From JBQSUQ01 sp052384575 (GTDB lineage Bacteria; Pseudomonadota; Gammaproteobacteria; Enterobacterales; Pasteurellaceae): 64,000 nucleotides of DNA. Below the pieces are notes generated by a model. It was given only the letters and a program-made list of their open reading frames with translations. It searched no databases and had not been told where the DNA came from. The stretch lies in assembly GCA_052384575.1 (NCBI GenBank), contig JBQSUQ010000017.1; one strand, 5' to 3'. Shown here piece by piece: positions 8,336 through 19,422 of the stretch. Positions within the stretch are counted from its first letter, which is position 1, and each line of letters opens with the position of its first letter. Both the position numbers and the translations under genes were made by a program.

Positions 8336-11300
8336 ATGAATAATATTTTTAAAGTGATTTGGAACCACGCAACGCAAAGTTGGGTGGCTGTGTCGGAGTT
8401 ATCCCGTGCAAAAGGGAAAACTAAATCAAAAGTGACCGCAGTTGCGACGGTTGTTTCTTTGGGATTGTTGAGTGGAGAGGCTATTGCTGCAGCCATAGAT
8501 ACCAATCCAAACGGTGATTCTGTACTAACAACAGATCGCAGTACTATTTTAATTGGTAAGGGCTTTACATCAGTAAATGCGATACCTCAAGTAGCTCCTA
8601 AGCCTCCCATAGAGAAAGGGTATAAGAACACTGTAATTGGTGAAAACGCTGTTGTGGTGGGTAATGAAACCGTTGTGATTGGTACGGATGCACAAGGCGG
8701 AGCAAAAGAAGGAAATAATAGCAGTAAAATGCCACGTAATGCCGATCAATCGGTTGTTATTGGGAATAAAGCGAGCACTAGCATTAATTCAAATCAATAC
8801 CTTAAAGATATTGTGGTGATTGGTTATAACGCTTCTTCTGCAGGTGGAGCTAACACATTCCGTACTGGGTCTGTGGCTATCGGTGCGAATGCACAAGCTG
8901 AAGGTACATCGGGTCAGATTTTCCGTGACAATCCATATCAACCTTTTAGTGTGGCTAACGGTGTGGCTTCAGGCAGCTATGCTCACTCTGTTATTGGTGA
9001 TATTGGGTTAGTAAAAAGTTCATCGGGGTCATTTCTTGTCGATGCCGATGGCAATGGTAGCTACATTAATAATGCGACTACGACGGATACCACAGCAGGT
9101 ACAGCAGTGGGTTACAACGCCTATGCGGCAGGGGGTGGTGCGGCACTAGGTTCTTTGGCAGTTGCTAAAACATCCGCAACAGCCATTGGTTCTTTTGCCA
9201 TTGCTGGGGACATCGTCTACAGCAACTGGTCTGGACACTTATGCGAAAGGTAATACAGCAATTGCAATTGGTCGTGGTTCTGCCGCAGCTGAAGATTATG
9301 GTATTGCAATGGGCAGTTCTGCAGCGGCAGGTAAAGTCGGGGGCATTGCACTAGGTCACTCAGCTCACGCCAAAGAGTATCGTTCTGTTGCTATTGGTTC
9401 TTCCGATATTTTTGGTGGTGATCCGACTTTTTCTGCAACTGGTGCAGGACGAGCTTTGCAGTTAGGGTCTGCTTATAATGACACCTTGCAAACATTGGCT
9501 GAAGATGTGGATGCAACGGCAGTGGGTGGTTTAGCCAAAGCAGTGGGGGTTCACTCCACAGCCTTAGGGGCAAGTTCAAAAACCAAAGCGAAAGACGCAA
9601 CAGCGGTGGGCTATAGTGCTTTTGCTGAAAATTTAAGAGCCTCTGCGATTGGTGCAGGTTCGCGTGCAAGTGGCGATTCTGCGGCTGCTGTGGCAGATAG
9701 CTCTCTTGCTTTTGGGGATCGCTCATTATCAGTCGGTAAAAACTCAAGAGCTTTTGCTAATGATACTATTGCCATTGGTTCAAATGCGAGAGCTGGGGTA
9801 GGGATTGCGGATCCAGCAGTGTTAGCTGAATTAGAACAAATGCAAGAGCTATTGGAAGAAGCAAAACAAAACCTTTCTGATGCTGAATTAGCGATGAAAG
9901 AAAAAGGGCAAGAGCTTAAAGATGCAGGGCGTGGTGTTACGAATGACCAAGTTGCTGACTATAAGAAAAAAATCAGTGAATATAAAAATGCATTAAATGC
10001 ATTTAATTCGGCAAATAATTTATTTATTAAAACTGTACGTAAATTAGCTGATGATGGCTCAGCAGTTGACGCAATTGCTATTGGTAATAATTCATTAGCG
10101 GGGGCAGCAAGGCGTTAGCAGTTGGTGTGGATAGTACGGTTTATAGTGAAGGTGCTGGTGTATTTGGTGCAAATAATACCGTTGACCCAAATGCGGGTAC
10201 ATCTTATGCAGTGGGTACTAATAATACTTTAAATGCCGAAAATACTTATGTGTTTGGTCAAAATGTAGAAACTAAGTATGCAAATGGCGTAATTCTAGGT
10301 ACGGATTCCACGGATGAAAATAAAACACGTGAATATGGTGCAACAGTAAATGGTATTACTTATGGTGAACAAGCTGAAGGCGATGCGAATGCATTTGCAG
10401 GCAATAACCCAACTGGCGTTATTTCTGTGGGCGCAGCAGGCAAAGAACGCCAAATCAAAAATGTTGCGGCAGGCAAAATTGCAGCAGAATCAACTGACGC
10501 TATCAATGGTTCTCAACTTTACTTAACGCAAAATGCGCTTGATAATTTAGCAAGTAGTACAGCAAATCATCTTGGTGGTAATTCAGCAGTTAATTCTGAT
10601 GGTAGCTTGACGGCACCAACTTATAATTTAACTGTGGAAAATCCAACAGCAGGAAATAATGATGCTTTAACCACAACAGCAAATAATGTTGGTGATGCAT
10701 TAACTAACCTAAATACTTATGTGAATCAAGGTTTCCGTGTATTAGATAATGGCGGAGTATTGAAAGGCACAGTAACCCCAGGCGAAGCGGTGCAATTTGT
10801 CAATGGTAAAAATACCGTTGCCAATGTAACAACGGAGGCTAATGGGGTAACGAAAGTGACTTTTGATCTTGATATTACTGCAGGCGAAGTAGTGTCAAGT
10901 AATGAATACAATGTTAAAGACGATCCAAATACCTATGTGAAGATAGGCGATCAATACTACACAAGAATGATATTGATCCGACAACTGGTCAGCCAAAAGA
11001 CAATGTGCAGCCAGAAGATATGACCAACAAGGCACCTGAAAACAAAGGGGCTGGTTTTGTAACAGGTAACAAAGTGGCTGAAGCAATCCAAAAATCAGGC
11101 TTTACTATTGGTAAACAAGATAATGTTGCTGAATTGAAATTTGAGAATAAAGACGAGAAAGTCAATCCAAATGACCATGTGCGTTTTGCCGATGGCGCTA
11201 ATACCAAAGTGAGATTGGATACGCAAAAGAAACTGGATGAAAATAGTGAAGTGGTTACAACCACAACAATTCAAGCCAAGGTGGTAGGATTACCTATCAG

Positions 11301-12306
11301 CTACACAACAACAGATGGTAAACCTATCACTAAAGTTGGGGATAATTATTATTTAACTAATAAAGATGGTTATCCTGTTGGTAATCCTATTCCTGCGAAT
11401 CAGCTTACCACTAACTTAGTGAATCCATCGGTAAAAGGTGACCAAATTGGCGCAGCAACACAGTTAGGTAATGTTGCTGCTGGTACAGAAACTTTAGCAG
11501 GACCTATTGATGAAAATGGCGTTGCCTTAGTGAAAGTTGGTGACAAATTCTATAATGCTGGAGATATCAATAATCAGGGTCAACCAAATGCTAATGCAAA
11601 ACCTATTAATGTGAAAGCAAATACGGTGAATGCGTATGCAGGGTTAGCTGATTTATCTAAATCCAAGCCGACAAATGCAATAACAGTTGCTGATGCGAAA
11701 AAACTAGGTTGGGTTGTTTCCGCAAGTGATAATGACTATGCAGATGATGTGCGTAATGCAAACCAAGTGGATTTCACGAGTGGTAATGATCTTGCTAAAG
11801 TAGAAGGTAGAACAAGAGCAAACGGTATCAGAGAAATCAAAGTCACTGTGAGTAAAGATCCTACATTTAATACTGTTCAAGTGGGTGGCAGCACAGGACC
11901 TAAACTCAGTGCTGATGGCGATACACTTAAAGTCGCAAAAGCCGATGGTAGCCCAGTACGTATTACCAATGTTGCAGCAGGGAAAAATCCTAATGATGCG
12001 GTAAACGTGAGCCAATTAAAACAAACGAATGCCGCAGTAAATCACTTGGGTGATCGTATTGATGCTGTGGATAAAAACCTCAGAGCTGGTATTGCAGGTT
12101 CGTTAGCAGCGGCTAGCATATATCATGCAACTATTCCTGGGAAATCAATGATATCTGCGGGAGCAGGTACCTATTTTGGACAAAGTGCAGTAGCGGTAGG
12201 TTACTCTCGTTTATCTGACAATGGTAAAGTCGGTGTGAAAGTATTGCTAAATGCTAATTCTCGTGGCAAGACGGGAGCTGCGGCAGCTATTGGCTACCAG
12301 TTCTAA
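8336..12306 (+). pseudogene. Trimeric autotransporter adhesin broken by three frameshifts
   Basis: The protein starts with an ESPR signal (MNNIFKVIWNHATQSWVA) and has a YadA-like head of AIG/ALG repeats. A helical insert lies at about 9810-10050 (ELEQMQELLEEAKQNL onward). The neck GKIAAESTDAINGSQL is near 10470, followed by stalk modules and a YadA anchor ending GYQF. The frame changes three times. One extra G sits in GGGG at 9206-9209 (ORF stops at 9253; with GGG the sequence reads IAGTSSTATG). One A is missing near 10109-10110 (stop at 10118; with AAA it reads AGAAKALAVG). One A is missing at 10963-10964 (stop at 11023; with AAA it reads YTKNDIDPTTG). Each repair restores typical family sequence, so the ancestor was about 1320 residues. 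All three changes are at short homopolymers, so base-calling errors are a real alternative. Confidence 0.88.
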
Positions 12307-12321
12307 TATAATCTAAATTTA

Positions 12322-12351
12322 AAAGGCTTAACATGAAAGTGTTAAGCCTTT
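12322..12351 (+). terminator. Terminator after adhesin gene 3
   Basis: An AAGGCTTAACA / TGTTAAGCCTT stem is followed by TTATTTTTT. It has the same stem family as the terminators at 1394 and 7981. An uptake signal (ACCGCACTT, 12370-12378) follows. Confidence 0.88.
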
Positions 12352-12425
12352 ATTTTTTCTCTAAAAAACACCGCACTTTTATAGTATGATGTGGCAAATT
12401 TTTGCTGTATTGAGATAAATCACAA

Positions 12426-13403
12426 ATGATGAACACCAATTATTATCGAGGGCGTTTTTCCGTTGCCCCAATGCTAGATTGGACAACTCGCCACTGTCGC
12501 TATTTTCACCGCCAATTCACTCGCCACAGTTTGCTGTATAGCGAGATGATTACTGCTCCAGCCATTTTGCATGCCAAATATGATTTGTTGGACTTTGATC
12601 CTGCTGAGAATCCAGTGGCGTTACAGCTTGGTGGCAGCGATCCAAAGCAGCTTGCAGAATGTGCAAAATTAGTAGAAGAACGAGGCTATGCAGAAATCAA
12701 TTTGAATGTGGGTTGTCCCTCCGATCGCGTGCAAAATGGAATGTTCGGGGCCTGCTTAATGGGCAAAGCGGATTTGGTGGCTGAATGTGTGGATGCAATG
12801 CAACAGCAAGTGCAAATTCCTGTAACAGTAAAACATCGCATTGGTATTGATGATCTTGATAGCTATGAATTTTTATGCGATTTCATCGAAAAAATCCAGC
12901 CATTTTGCAATGATTTTATCGTACACGCTCGTAAAGCTTGGCTTTCTGGGTTAAGCCCAAAAGAGAACCGCGAAATTCCACCACTGGATTATGAACGAGT
13001 CTATCAACTCAAACGGGATTTTCAGCACTTAAAAATTAGCATTAATGGTGGAATCAAAACCCTTGATGAAATCCAGCACCACTTGCAGTTTGTAGATGGC
13101 GTAATGGTGGGACGAGAAGCCTACCAAAATCCCTCTTTGCTCGGGCAGATCGATCAAGCGTTGTTCGACCAAAGCGCACCAATCATTACACCAAAACAAG
13201 CAGTGGAAAAAATGTTCCCTTACATTGAACAACAACTCAGCCAAGGGGTTTATCTCAACCACATTGTTCGCCATATGTTAGGCGCATTCCAAAATTGCAA
13301 AGGCGCAAGACAATGGCGACGCCATTTAAGCGAAAACGCCTGCAAACAGGGAGCAGGCGTAGAAGTATTGGAACAAGCGTTACGGTTTGTTGAGGCGATT
13401 TGA
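12426..13403 (+). CDS. dusA: tRNA-dihydrouridine synthase A
   Basis: FMN-dependent cytosolic enzyme that reduces uridine to dihydrouridine in the D-loop of tRNA, using NADPH. The 325-residue length fits DusA. Visible motifs are [14 protein letters not shown] at residues 12-25 (substrate and flavin face), VALQLGG near 64-70, NLNVGCPSD with the catalytic Cys at about residue 97, and VKHRIGIDD, the DusA-type flavin-binding stretch. The C-terminal [22 protein letters not shown] is typical of DusA helices. Two adjacent ATG codons (12426, 12429) could start it. It stands alone between the adhesin terminator and a convergent terminator shared with hemY. It marks the return from adhesin DNA to core genome. 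Confidence 0.95.
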   Translation: MMNTNYYRGRFSVAPMLDWTTRHCRYFHRQFTRHSLLYSEMITAPAILHAKYDLLDFDPAENPVALQLGGSDPKQLAECAKLVEERGYAEINLNVGCPSDRVQNGMFGACLMGKADLVAECVDAMQQQVQIPVTVKHRIGIDDLDSYEFLCDFIEKIQPFCNDFIVHARKAWLSGLSPKENREIPPLDYERVYQLKRDFQHLKISINGGIKTLDEIQHHLQFVDGVMVGREAYQNPSLLGQIDQALFDQSAPIITPKQAVEKMFPYIEQQLSQGVYLNHIVRHMLGAFQNCKGARQWRRHLSENACKQGAGVEVLEQALRFVEAI

Positions 13404-13408
13404 TATAA

Positions 13409-13452
13409 AAAGCGCGGTGAAAAATAATGAAATTTTCACCGCGCTTTTTTAT
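13409..13452. terminator. Bidirectional terminator between dusA and hemY
   Basis: The hairpin AAAAAGCGCGGTGAAAA / TTTTCACCGCGCTTTTTT has a nine-base loop. It looks like an uptake-signal pair in which AAGTGCGGT has become AAGCGCGGT on both arms, so the stem is preserved by compensating changes. Confidence 0.85.
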
Positions 13453-14748
13453 TTAGGATTGCTGAGAAGATGTGGTTTGTTCCAATAGTAAAACGTCTTC
13501 TTGTTTTTCTTCTACTGCTTGTTCGCCAGCTAATTCATCCACTGCCATTGCAGATTTTAAGCTGTCATTGCGGATTTGCTTAGCGAGTGCTTCTTCACCA
13601 ACTTGCTCTAGCACGTAGCTTGCCATAGTAATATCGTTTGGTTCAAGCTGTGTTTGATGTTGAAGTAATTTTTTGAAGGCATCTGCAGCTTTGGCAAAGT
13701 TTGCATTACGCACATTCAAGTAGCCAAGAGCTCTGTTAATGCAACATTCTGCTTCGTTATGAGCCGATTTCGCACGTTTTTCCAATAATTTAATCAGTTT
13801 ATGACTATCACTTGGTTGTAGGCGTGTAATCTGAGCGAGTAACGAATGGCAAATTTGATCATCGTTTTCTAATTTTTTCAACGTTTCTAAGGTCAGTTCA
13901 TAAGCTGATTCATGATCGTTACAATCAATTAAACGTTGAATAAGACCTACGCGAACATAGTGATTGTGACGACGTTTGCGTGGTTGATCTTTCCACCAAG
14001 CTAATAAACCATCAGCACCTTGCTCGTTCATTGTTTCATCCAGTAATCCATCCTCTACTTCGTGTTGAAGTGCGGTGAATTCTGCTGAAGTATATAAAGC
14101 ACGTTGTTCAACTAAGCCTAAAATGCCATCTAATGCTTGGTAAGCCTTTGATTTCTTATAGATTTCTACCGCTAAGCGTAACACTTCAGAATTTTTGTTA
14201 GCCATAACTAACAAGCTATCGACAGAACTTCTTGCGGCTGGTAATTTGTTTTGTTGCAATAAAATACGGGTGCGCGCAAGTTCAACAGCTAGGTTATCTG
14301 TGCCAGCTAACTCAGTTGCTTCCATTAAATATTTATTCGCATTAAATTCATCACCACGCTGTTGTGCAGCTTCGGCAGCTTTGATGAAATTCAAAATTGG
14401 TTCATCAGAATGTTTCGCATTCTTACTAATTAATTTTTCCGCTTTTGAATAGTTGCCTTCGTCCATACGCATTAAACCTTCTAAGGTTTGTTTTTGCGCT
14501 TTCACACGTTTGCGGCGTGCGAACCAGCCATAAGTATTTTTACTTAAACGAGATAATTTAAGTAGTACCCATTCAATGCCATAGACCACCGCCATTGCGA
14601 TGACAAATAGCACTACTAAAGTCACAATGGATAATTCATAGTTATGGTTAGCAGTTTGAATTAAAACATACCCTTGTTTACCCGCCAAATAAGGACCTGC
14701 AATTAAGCCTGCGAGTAACACAAGCATCAGAAATAAAATTCTAAACAT
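13453..14748 (-). CDS. hemY: HemY protein (inner-membrane TPR-like protein of the hem operon)
   Basis: 431 residues. Two hydrophobic segments are visible at about 1-25 ([18 protein letters not shown]) and 40-63 ([18 protein letters not shown]), followed by a basic loop and a long helical region with TPR character ([32 protein letters not shown]). This is the layout of enterobacterial HemY, whose biochemical role is unsettled; a scaffold role in protoporphyrin metabolism has been proposed. It should not be confused with HemY-type protoporphyrinogen oxidase of Gram-positives. It is the last gene of hemC-hemD-hemX-hemY, three bases after hemX. The C-terminus is Glu-rich. Family assignment is firm, function is not. 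Confidence 0.93.
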   Translation of the reverse strand: MFRILFLMLVLLAGLIAGPYLAGKQGYVLIQTANHNYELSIVTLVVLFVIAMAVVYGIEWVLLKLSRLSKNTYGWFARRKRVKAQKQTLEGLMRMDEGNYSKAEKLISKNAKHSDEPILNFIKAAEAAQQRGDEFNANKYLMEATELAGTDNLAVELARTRILLQQNKLPAARSSVDSLLVMANKNSEVLRLAVEIYKKSKAYQALDGILGLVEQRALYTSAEFTALQHEVEDGLLDETMNEQGADGLLAWWKDQPRKRRHNHYVRVGLIQRLIDCNDHESAYELTLETLKKLENDDQICHSLLAQITRLQPSDSHKLIKLLEKRAKSAHNEAECCINRALGYLNVRNANFAKAADAFKKLLQHQTQLEPNDITMASYVLEQVGEEALAKQIRNDSLKSAMAVDELAGEQAVEEKQEDVLLLEQTTSSQQS

Positions 14749-14751
14749 GGG

Positions 14752-16188
14752 TTACTCCTTATTTTGTGGTGCGGTAGCCGCTTCTGCTGGTGCACTATTT
14801 TGTTGTGCATCTTCAGCTTGCTTAATTTCTTGTGCCGCTGCTTCATTGGCTTCTGTTAGGGTTTTATCCGCAGAAATTTCGATTTTCTTCACATCTTCTG
14901 GCGTTTTATTTAATAATTTATCCAACGCATTCAAACTTGCCAGTTGATTTGGCACTTCGATGTAAATAGATTGTTCTGCTAATTCATCTAAAGATTTTAA
15001 GAAATTCATTGCCGTTTCAGAATTAGTGTCAAAATAGCTTCTGATCCAAGCTGCAACAGTTTCTAAGGATTGTTTATACAATTCATTTTGTTTACGAGGC
15101 ACCGCTAAAATCGCAATTTGTAAACGTAAACGGATATTTTCACGTAAATAAATATCTTGATTTGGTGCTAATAATGCCTGTGTCGCATTTTCTGAACGAG
15201 GTGTAATGCGAATGAAATGATTTAAGAATGACGTAGCACTTTTTTCTAAATTGGTCTGCCAATCTGTCACATCATCAGAAATTTTTTCATTGGTTTTTGC
15301 TTCTTCGCCAAAGTTGACGTTAAGCACCATTAATTCATCCACGTTATTTGCCAGTTGAGATAAACGTTGCATGATGGCATTTTGGTCAACGCTATTTACT
15401 GACAATAATTGTTTTAAATCTTGATTGATTGCCGCTCTAACAGTTTTTGCTTCCGCTAAGTTGACCTGTGATAACACTTCGTCAGCTACTTTTAATAAAG
15501 AAATACTGGTGTCAACATCGTTGTCCAACACTAATTTGCGTAATGCATTGGTTAATAAGAAATCCGCTTCGCTAAGTAACCAATCACTTGGTTGAGCATT
15601 GGCGTTACTTGCCAATTTGTTGACTTGATTTTTTAATGCATTATAAGCTTGCTCTTTTTCTGCAAAGGCTTTTTCGATTTCTGCTAATTTATTATCGCTC
15701 GTTTGCATATTGGCGAGCAATTTTTCAATTTGAGCACGTTCTTGTTCAAAGTTAACGCTTGCTTGCTCTGCTTGAATTGGTGCAGCAAGGGTTGAAACTG
15801 AACTCAATGATGAAGTGAATTTGTCTTCAAGTGCGGTGACTTTTTGATTAATTTTGTCCACTTCCATTTGTCCAAAATAATAACCTGCACCACCAACGCC
15901 AAGGGCAACTAAAAGAGCCAGCAAGGCAATAGCTGTACCACCGCCTTTTTTCACAATCACTGTTTCTTTGGCTGGTGTTTCTGCTTGAGTCATTGTTTCT
16001 TCCTGTGTTTTTTCCAAGGTTTCAGAAGTGTTTTTTACTTCTTCAATCGCCTCTTCTTTCAGGTTGTCGTTTTGATTTACTGGAGGAACAGGTTTGTCAT
16101 TCCCTTTCTTTGTGTTTTTTTCTGGCGTAGTTACTACGCTTTTTTCCGTTTCAATCGCATTGGATTGATTTTCTTTTTTGTCACTCAT
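14752..16188 (-). CDS. hemX: HemX-family membrane protein
   Basis: 478 residues from the ATG at 16188, which has AGAG a suitable distance upstream; a GTG two codons earlier is too close to that site. The N-terminal 85 residues are polar, rich in Lys, Glu, Asn and Thr. One membrane span follows (TAIALLALLVALGVGGAGYY) and then a long coiled-coil/helical periplasmic region starting QMEVDKINQKVTALEDKF. This matches the HemX family, often labelled uroporphyrin-III C-methyltransferase although it lacks SAM-methyltransferase motifs, so that activity should not be assumed. The C-terminus is rich in Ala, Glu and Gln. It lies between hemD (20-base gap) and hemY (3-base gap) and is surely cotranscribed with them. 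Confidence 0.93.
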   Translation of the reverse strand: MSDKKENQSNAIETEKSVVTTPEKNTKKGNDKPVPPVNQNDNLKEEAIEEVKNTSETLEKTQEETMTQAETPAKETVIVKKGGGTAIALLALLVALGVGGAGYYFGQMEVDKINQKVTALEDKFTSSLSSVSTLAAPIQAEQASVNFEQERAQIEKLLANMQTSDNKLAEIEKAFAEKEQAYNALKNQVNKLASNANAQPSDWLLSEADFLLTNALRKLVLDNDVDTSISLLKVADEVLSQVNLAEAKTVRAAINQDLKQLLSVNSVDQNAIMQRLSQLANNVDELMVLNVNFGEEAKTNEKISDDVTDWQTNLEKSATSFLNHFIRITPRSENATQALLAPNQDIYLRENIRLRLQIAILAVPRKQNELYKQSLETVAAWIRSYFDTNSETAMNFLKSLDELAEQSIYIEVPNQLASLNALDKLLNKTPEDVKKIEISADKTLTEANEAAAQEIKQAEDAQQNSAPAEAATAPQNKE

Positions 16189-16208
16189 ACCCACATTCTC
16201 TTTGTAAA

Positions 16209-16958
16209 TTAAAGCGTTAATAATGTGTTTACCAAAGTGGCATTATCTGCTTTTGGTGAAACAATGATATTCCCTTTATCCCAACCTGCCTGTTGAGCAA
16301 GATTGGCAAGGCGATCACTACTTGTGATTAATTGACAACTTTTTAACCAATTTTGTTCTTCTCTTGGTATAAAGTCAATCAATGCGTGCAAAATTTCCTC
16401 ACTAGTAAACAAAATTTGTTGAATATTCGCACGTTTAAACAGATCGACCTGTTCCTCTGCATTATAGTCAATTGGAATTCGTTGATAGATTTCTAACTTG
16501 GTAATTTTTGCGCCTCTTAATTCTGCTTGTTGCGCAAAATACTCGCGTCCGCCATTACCTTTTAAGATCAAGATTTGTTTATTTTCAAGCTGTTGAAGTT
16601 GTGGTAAATCCAATAAACCTTCGCTTGTTTCCTGCGTGATCGGATAATTGACATTGACTTGCGCAGTACTGGCAAAATATTGCGCAGAACTTTTTCCGAC
16701 AGCTAAATAATTCAAATCTTGGCGCCAATGTAAACCCACTGCGGTTAGGCTGTCATGAGCGTATTTCACTGCATTTTTAGATACGCAAAAAACGTAGTCG
16801 CCCGCACTGAGTTGGCTGATTTTGTTGGGTAATTCATTTAATTCATGACCAGCGGACACAGAGAAAAAAGGAAAATGAAGATTGGCAATGCCTGCTTTAT
16901 TTAGCATCGTAACCAATTCTTTTCCTGTGTCATCTGGACGTGTAATTAAAATTGCCAT
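16209..16958 (-). CDS. hemD: Uroporphyrinogen-III synthase
   Basis: 249 residues. The enzyme closes and rearranges hydroxymethylbilane into uroporphyrinogen III, the last step common to haem, sirohaem and cobalamin. HemD proteins are poorly conserved; recognition rests on the N-terminal MAILITRPDDTGKELVTML, the middle LAVGKSSAQYF segment, ILILKGNGGREYFAQQAELRG-type motif near residues 130-155, and LFTSEEILHALIDF in the second domain. The length is normal. It starts three bases after hemC, so translation is probably coupled. The gene looks intact; its presence matters because typical H. influenzae cannot make porphyrin from aminolevulinate. Confidence 0.93.
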   Translation of the reverse strand: MAILITRPDDTGKELVTMLNKAGIANLHFPFFSVSAGHELNELPNKISQLSAGDYVFCVSKNAVKYAHDSLTAVGLHWRQDLNYLAVGKSSAQYFASTAQVNVNYPITQETSEGLLDLPQLQQLENKQILILKGNGGREYFAQQAELRGAKITKLEIYQRIPIDYNAEEQVDLFKRANIQQILFTSEEILHALIDFIPREEQNWLKSCQLITSSDRLANLAQQAGWDKGNIIVSPKADNATLVNTLLTL

Positions 16959-16961
16959 GAT

Positions 16962-17891
16962 TTATTCCTGATAAACCTCTGCCAGAATTTTATCGGCACC
17001 TAAAGCCAGTAATTGCTCCGCGATTTGAACACCTAAAACTTCGGCATTTTCCACCGCACTTTTGCCTTCCGCGCGGATGATTTGCGAACCATCTAAAGCA
17101 CCGACTAAAGCACGTAGATAAATTTCGCCATTTTGTTGAATGGCAAAACCACCAATTGGCACTTGGCAGCCACCTTGTAAGCGATTATTCATTGCGCGTT
17201 CGGCTAACACACAAGCCGTAGTTTCTGCATCTGCTAACGGCGCTAATAATAATTGTGTTTGTTGGTCAGCAACGCGACATTCAATACCGACCGCGCCTTG
17301 TCCCGCTGCAGGTAAGGAGGTTTCGACTTCAATGTAAGATTTAATGCGTTCTGCCAATCCTAAACGAATTAAACCCGCAGCAGCTAAAATGATGGCATCA
17401 TATTCGCCATTATCTAATTTACTTAAGCGTGTGCCAACATTGCCGCGTAATGAATGAATTTGTAAATCAGGGCGTAATTTTTTTAATTGGCATTGGCGGC
17501 GTAAGCTGGATGTACCCACTACTGCACCTTGCGGTAATTCCGCTAAGCTATGGTATTTGTTAGATACAAAGGCATCACGCGGATCTTCACGTTTACAAAT
17601 CACGCTTAGCCCCAATCCTTCTGGAAATTGCATAGGCACATCTTTCATTGAATGAACTGCAATATCCGCTTCTCCATTCAGTAACGCGTTTTCCAATTCT
17701 TTCACAAACAAACCTTTGCCACCAATTTTGGCTAAAGGCGTATCTAAAATAATATCGCCCTTTGTCACCATTTTGACTAGCTCAATCTGTAAATCGGGGT
17801 AAAGCGCTTGTAAGCGATCTTTTACATAATTAGCTTGCCATAATGCTAATGGACTTTGGCGTGTGGCAATTTTTAATCTGTTTTTCATCAT
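16962..17891 (-). CDS. hemC: Porphobilinogen deaminase (hydroxymethylbilane synthase)
   Basis: The enzyme links four porphobilinogens into hydroxymethylbilane in the cytosol. It has 309 residues, the usual length. Conserved blocks are [18 protein letters not shown] at the N-terminus, [17 protein letters not shown], the catalytic Asp in [43 protein letters not shown], and [11 protein letters not shown] with the Cys (about residue 241) that carries the dipyrromethane cofactor. No key residue is missing. Two adjacent ATGs could start it; no strong ribosome site is seen. It begins only two bases after the pssA stop, so it may depend on translation from pssA. Confidence 0.97.
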   Translation of the reverse strand: MMKNRLKIATRQSPLALWQANYVKDRLQALYPDLQIELVKMVTKGDIILDTPLAKIGGKGLFVKELENALLNGEADIAVHSMKDVPMQFPEGLGLSVICKREDPRDAFVSNKYHSLAELPQGAVVGTSSLRRQCQLKKLRPDLQIHSLRGNVGTRLSKLDNGEYDAIILAAAGLIRLGLAERIKSYIEVETSLPAAGQGAVGIECRVADQQTQLLLAPLADAETTACVLAERAMNNRLQGGCQVPIGGFAIQQNGEIYLRALVGALDGSQIIRAEGKSAVENAEVLGVQIAEQLLALGADKILAEVYQE

Positions 17892-17893
17892 AG

Positions 17894-19252
17894 TTATAAA
17901 ATCATTTTGACGATACGATCTGCTTTTAGTCGTGCAAAACGCTTGAGTAAACGTTGCGCTGGCGCAGGGTATTGTTCCATTTCTTCTAATTCTGAATAAT
18001 GGCTTAATATTTTGGTGTGTTGGCGAATTTCATTTAATTCTTGTTCCACTTTGTCTTTTAATTGCTGATTTGGATCGGAAATTAATAAGCCATTTTCCGC
18101 GTCTAAACGCCAAGCGCGTGGATTAAGATTGTTGCCCGTTAATAAAATATATTGGTCATCCACCCAAACACCTTTTAAGTGATAGCTGTGATCTTCATCT
18201 TTCCACAAACGAACAATGAGGTTGCCTTGCGCCATTTCATATTCAAATTTTTGGCAAAATGCGCGTAAGTTCTTTTCATAAAGATAAGGCAAAGCGCCAG
18301 CTAATTTAAATTGCTCTGTGGGTGGAATGTAAAAATCATTGGCGGTTTTATCACCCACGATGATTTCTACTTGTTTTCCATCAGTTAAAAGTTCTTTAAT
18401 TTTAACTTGTAAACTGCGTGGGAAATTAAAATAAGGGGTACAAATGGTGAGCTTTTGTTGTACCAATACGAACAAATCTTGGATCGTTCGGTTTAATACG
18501 TTGTTTCTTGCACCTAAACCAAAAATTGGGGTGATTAATAAATCTTGGCTAAATTGCACCGCACTTTTCAGATCATAATGGGCCTGCTTCATTAAATGTT
18601 TACGAAATAATTTAATGTGCGCTTTGATTTCTTTGGTTCTAGGGCGATTTGGGTCATCCAACGCAAATACTGCATTAGGATCGTTTAAATATTGCTGCAT
18701 AAATTGCACAAAGCTATCTGCTAAAGCAGCATTTTTGATTGTTTGATAGCGATCGTAACGGTATTTTTCTTTTTGATATAAATACACATTATTTATGCTC
18801 GCGCCGCTATACAGCACTGTATCATCAAAGACGAACCCTTTTATATGCAGGACACCGAAGACTTCTCGAGTATTAATGGGCACACCAAAAAACATGGCAT
18901 CGTTACCTTGTTTTTGACGTTGTTCTGAATACCAATCCGCGTTGGTGGTGCCTTTGGCTGCGCCCAATAAATTGCGCTGTGCGCGGTGCCAATCCACAAA
19001 AATTTTAATATCTAACTGCGGATTATTGGCTTTAGCTTGATAGATCTCTGCCAGTATTTCTTCGCCAGCTTCATCTAACTGCCAATAAAGTGCAGTGAAA
19101 TAAATGCGAGTTTTTGCTTGCCGAATTAATTGAATGATGGCTTGTTTAAAAGCAACGGGACCTGAAAGAAATTCAATGTCTTCAGCCTGTTGAGGAAAAT
19201 AACTCAGCTTGGCTAAATGTTGCGTTGCTCTTTTATTTCGATTAATAAACAT
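17894..19252 (-). CDS. pssA: Phosphatidylserine synthase, PssA type (phospholipase D superfamily)
   Basis: 452 residues, close to E. coli PssA (451). The enzyme condenses CDP-diacylglycerol with serine to give phosphatidylserine, precursor of phosphatidylethanolamine; it is peripherally associated with membrane and ribosomes. Two HxKxxxxD phospholipase-D motifs are visible: HIKGFVFDD near residues 138-146, followed by [10 protein letters not shown], and HLKGVWVDD near residue 358, followed by [21 protein letters not shown] and the basic C-terminus support PssA over cardiolipin synthase. It is the first gene of a tight minus-strand block running into hemC (2-base gap), an unexpected partnership. 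Confidence 0.93.
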   Translation of the reverse strand: MFINRNKRATQHLAKLSYFPQQAEDIEFLSGPVAFKQAIIQLIRQAKTRIYFTALYWQLDEAGEEILAEIYQAKANNPQLDIKIFVDWHRAQRNLLGAAKGTTNADWYSEQRQKQGNDAMFFGVPINTREVFGVLHIKGFVFDDTVLYSGASINNVYLYQKEKYRYDRYQTIKNAALADSFVQFMQQYLNDPNAVFALDDPNRPRTKEIKAHIKLFRKHLMKQAHYDLKSAVQFSQDLLITPIFGLGARNNVLNRTIQDLFVLVQQKLTICTPYFNFPRSLQVKIKELLTDGKQVEIIVGDKTANDFYIPPTEQFKLAGALPYLYEKNLRAFCQKFEYEMAQGNLIVRLWKDEDHSYHLKGVWVDDQYILLTGNNLNPRAWRLDAENGLLISDPNQQLKDKVEQELNEIRQHTKILSHYSELEEMEQYPAPAQRLLKRFARLKADRIVKMIL

Positions 19253-19422
19253 AATTTTTCTTCTTTTAGTTCGGTAATAGCGGTGCCATTATCAATAGGT
19301 TAGTTTACAATATTTATGTTGTAACTGGGTAGAAAAAAGCATTTTTTTGCTATAATAGTCACAAATTTTTAGGCGAAATGCTTAAAATTCACACTATTTC
19401 TTATTTTATTGATGATTAAATT
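19253..19422. promoter_or_regulatory. Divergent promoter region, pssA / SpoU methyltransferase
   Basis: 170 bases between divergent genes. A TATAAT box at 19351-19356 faces the plus-strand gene; no good -35 is seen upstream of it. Nothing else was recognised. Confidence 0.4.

Noticed and set aside
8336..11023. Programmed frameshifting as the cause of the split adhesin frames
   Set aside because: No slippery heptamer or downstream structure was seen at the breaks, and three shifts in both directions in one gene are better explained by mutation or base errors.
14752..16188. HemX as a uroporphyrin-III methyltransferase
   Set aside because: The name is traditional; no SAM-binding methyltransferase motif is present, so the activity is not claimed.
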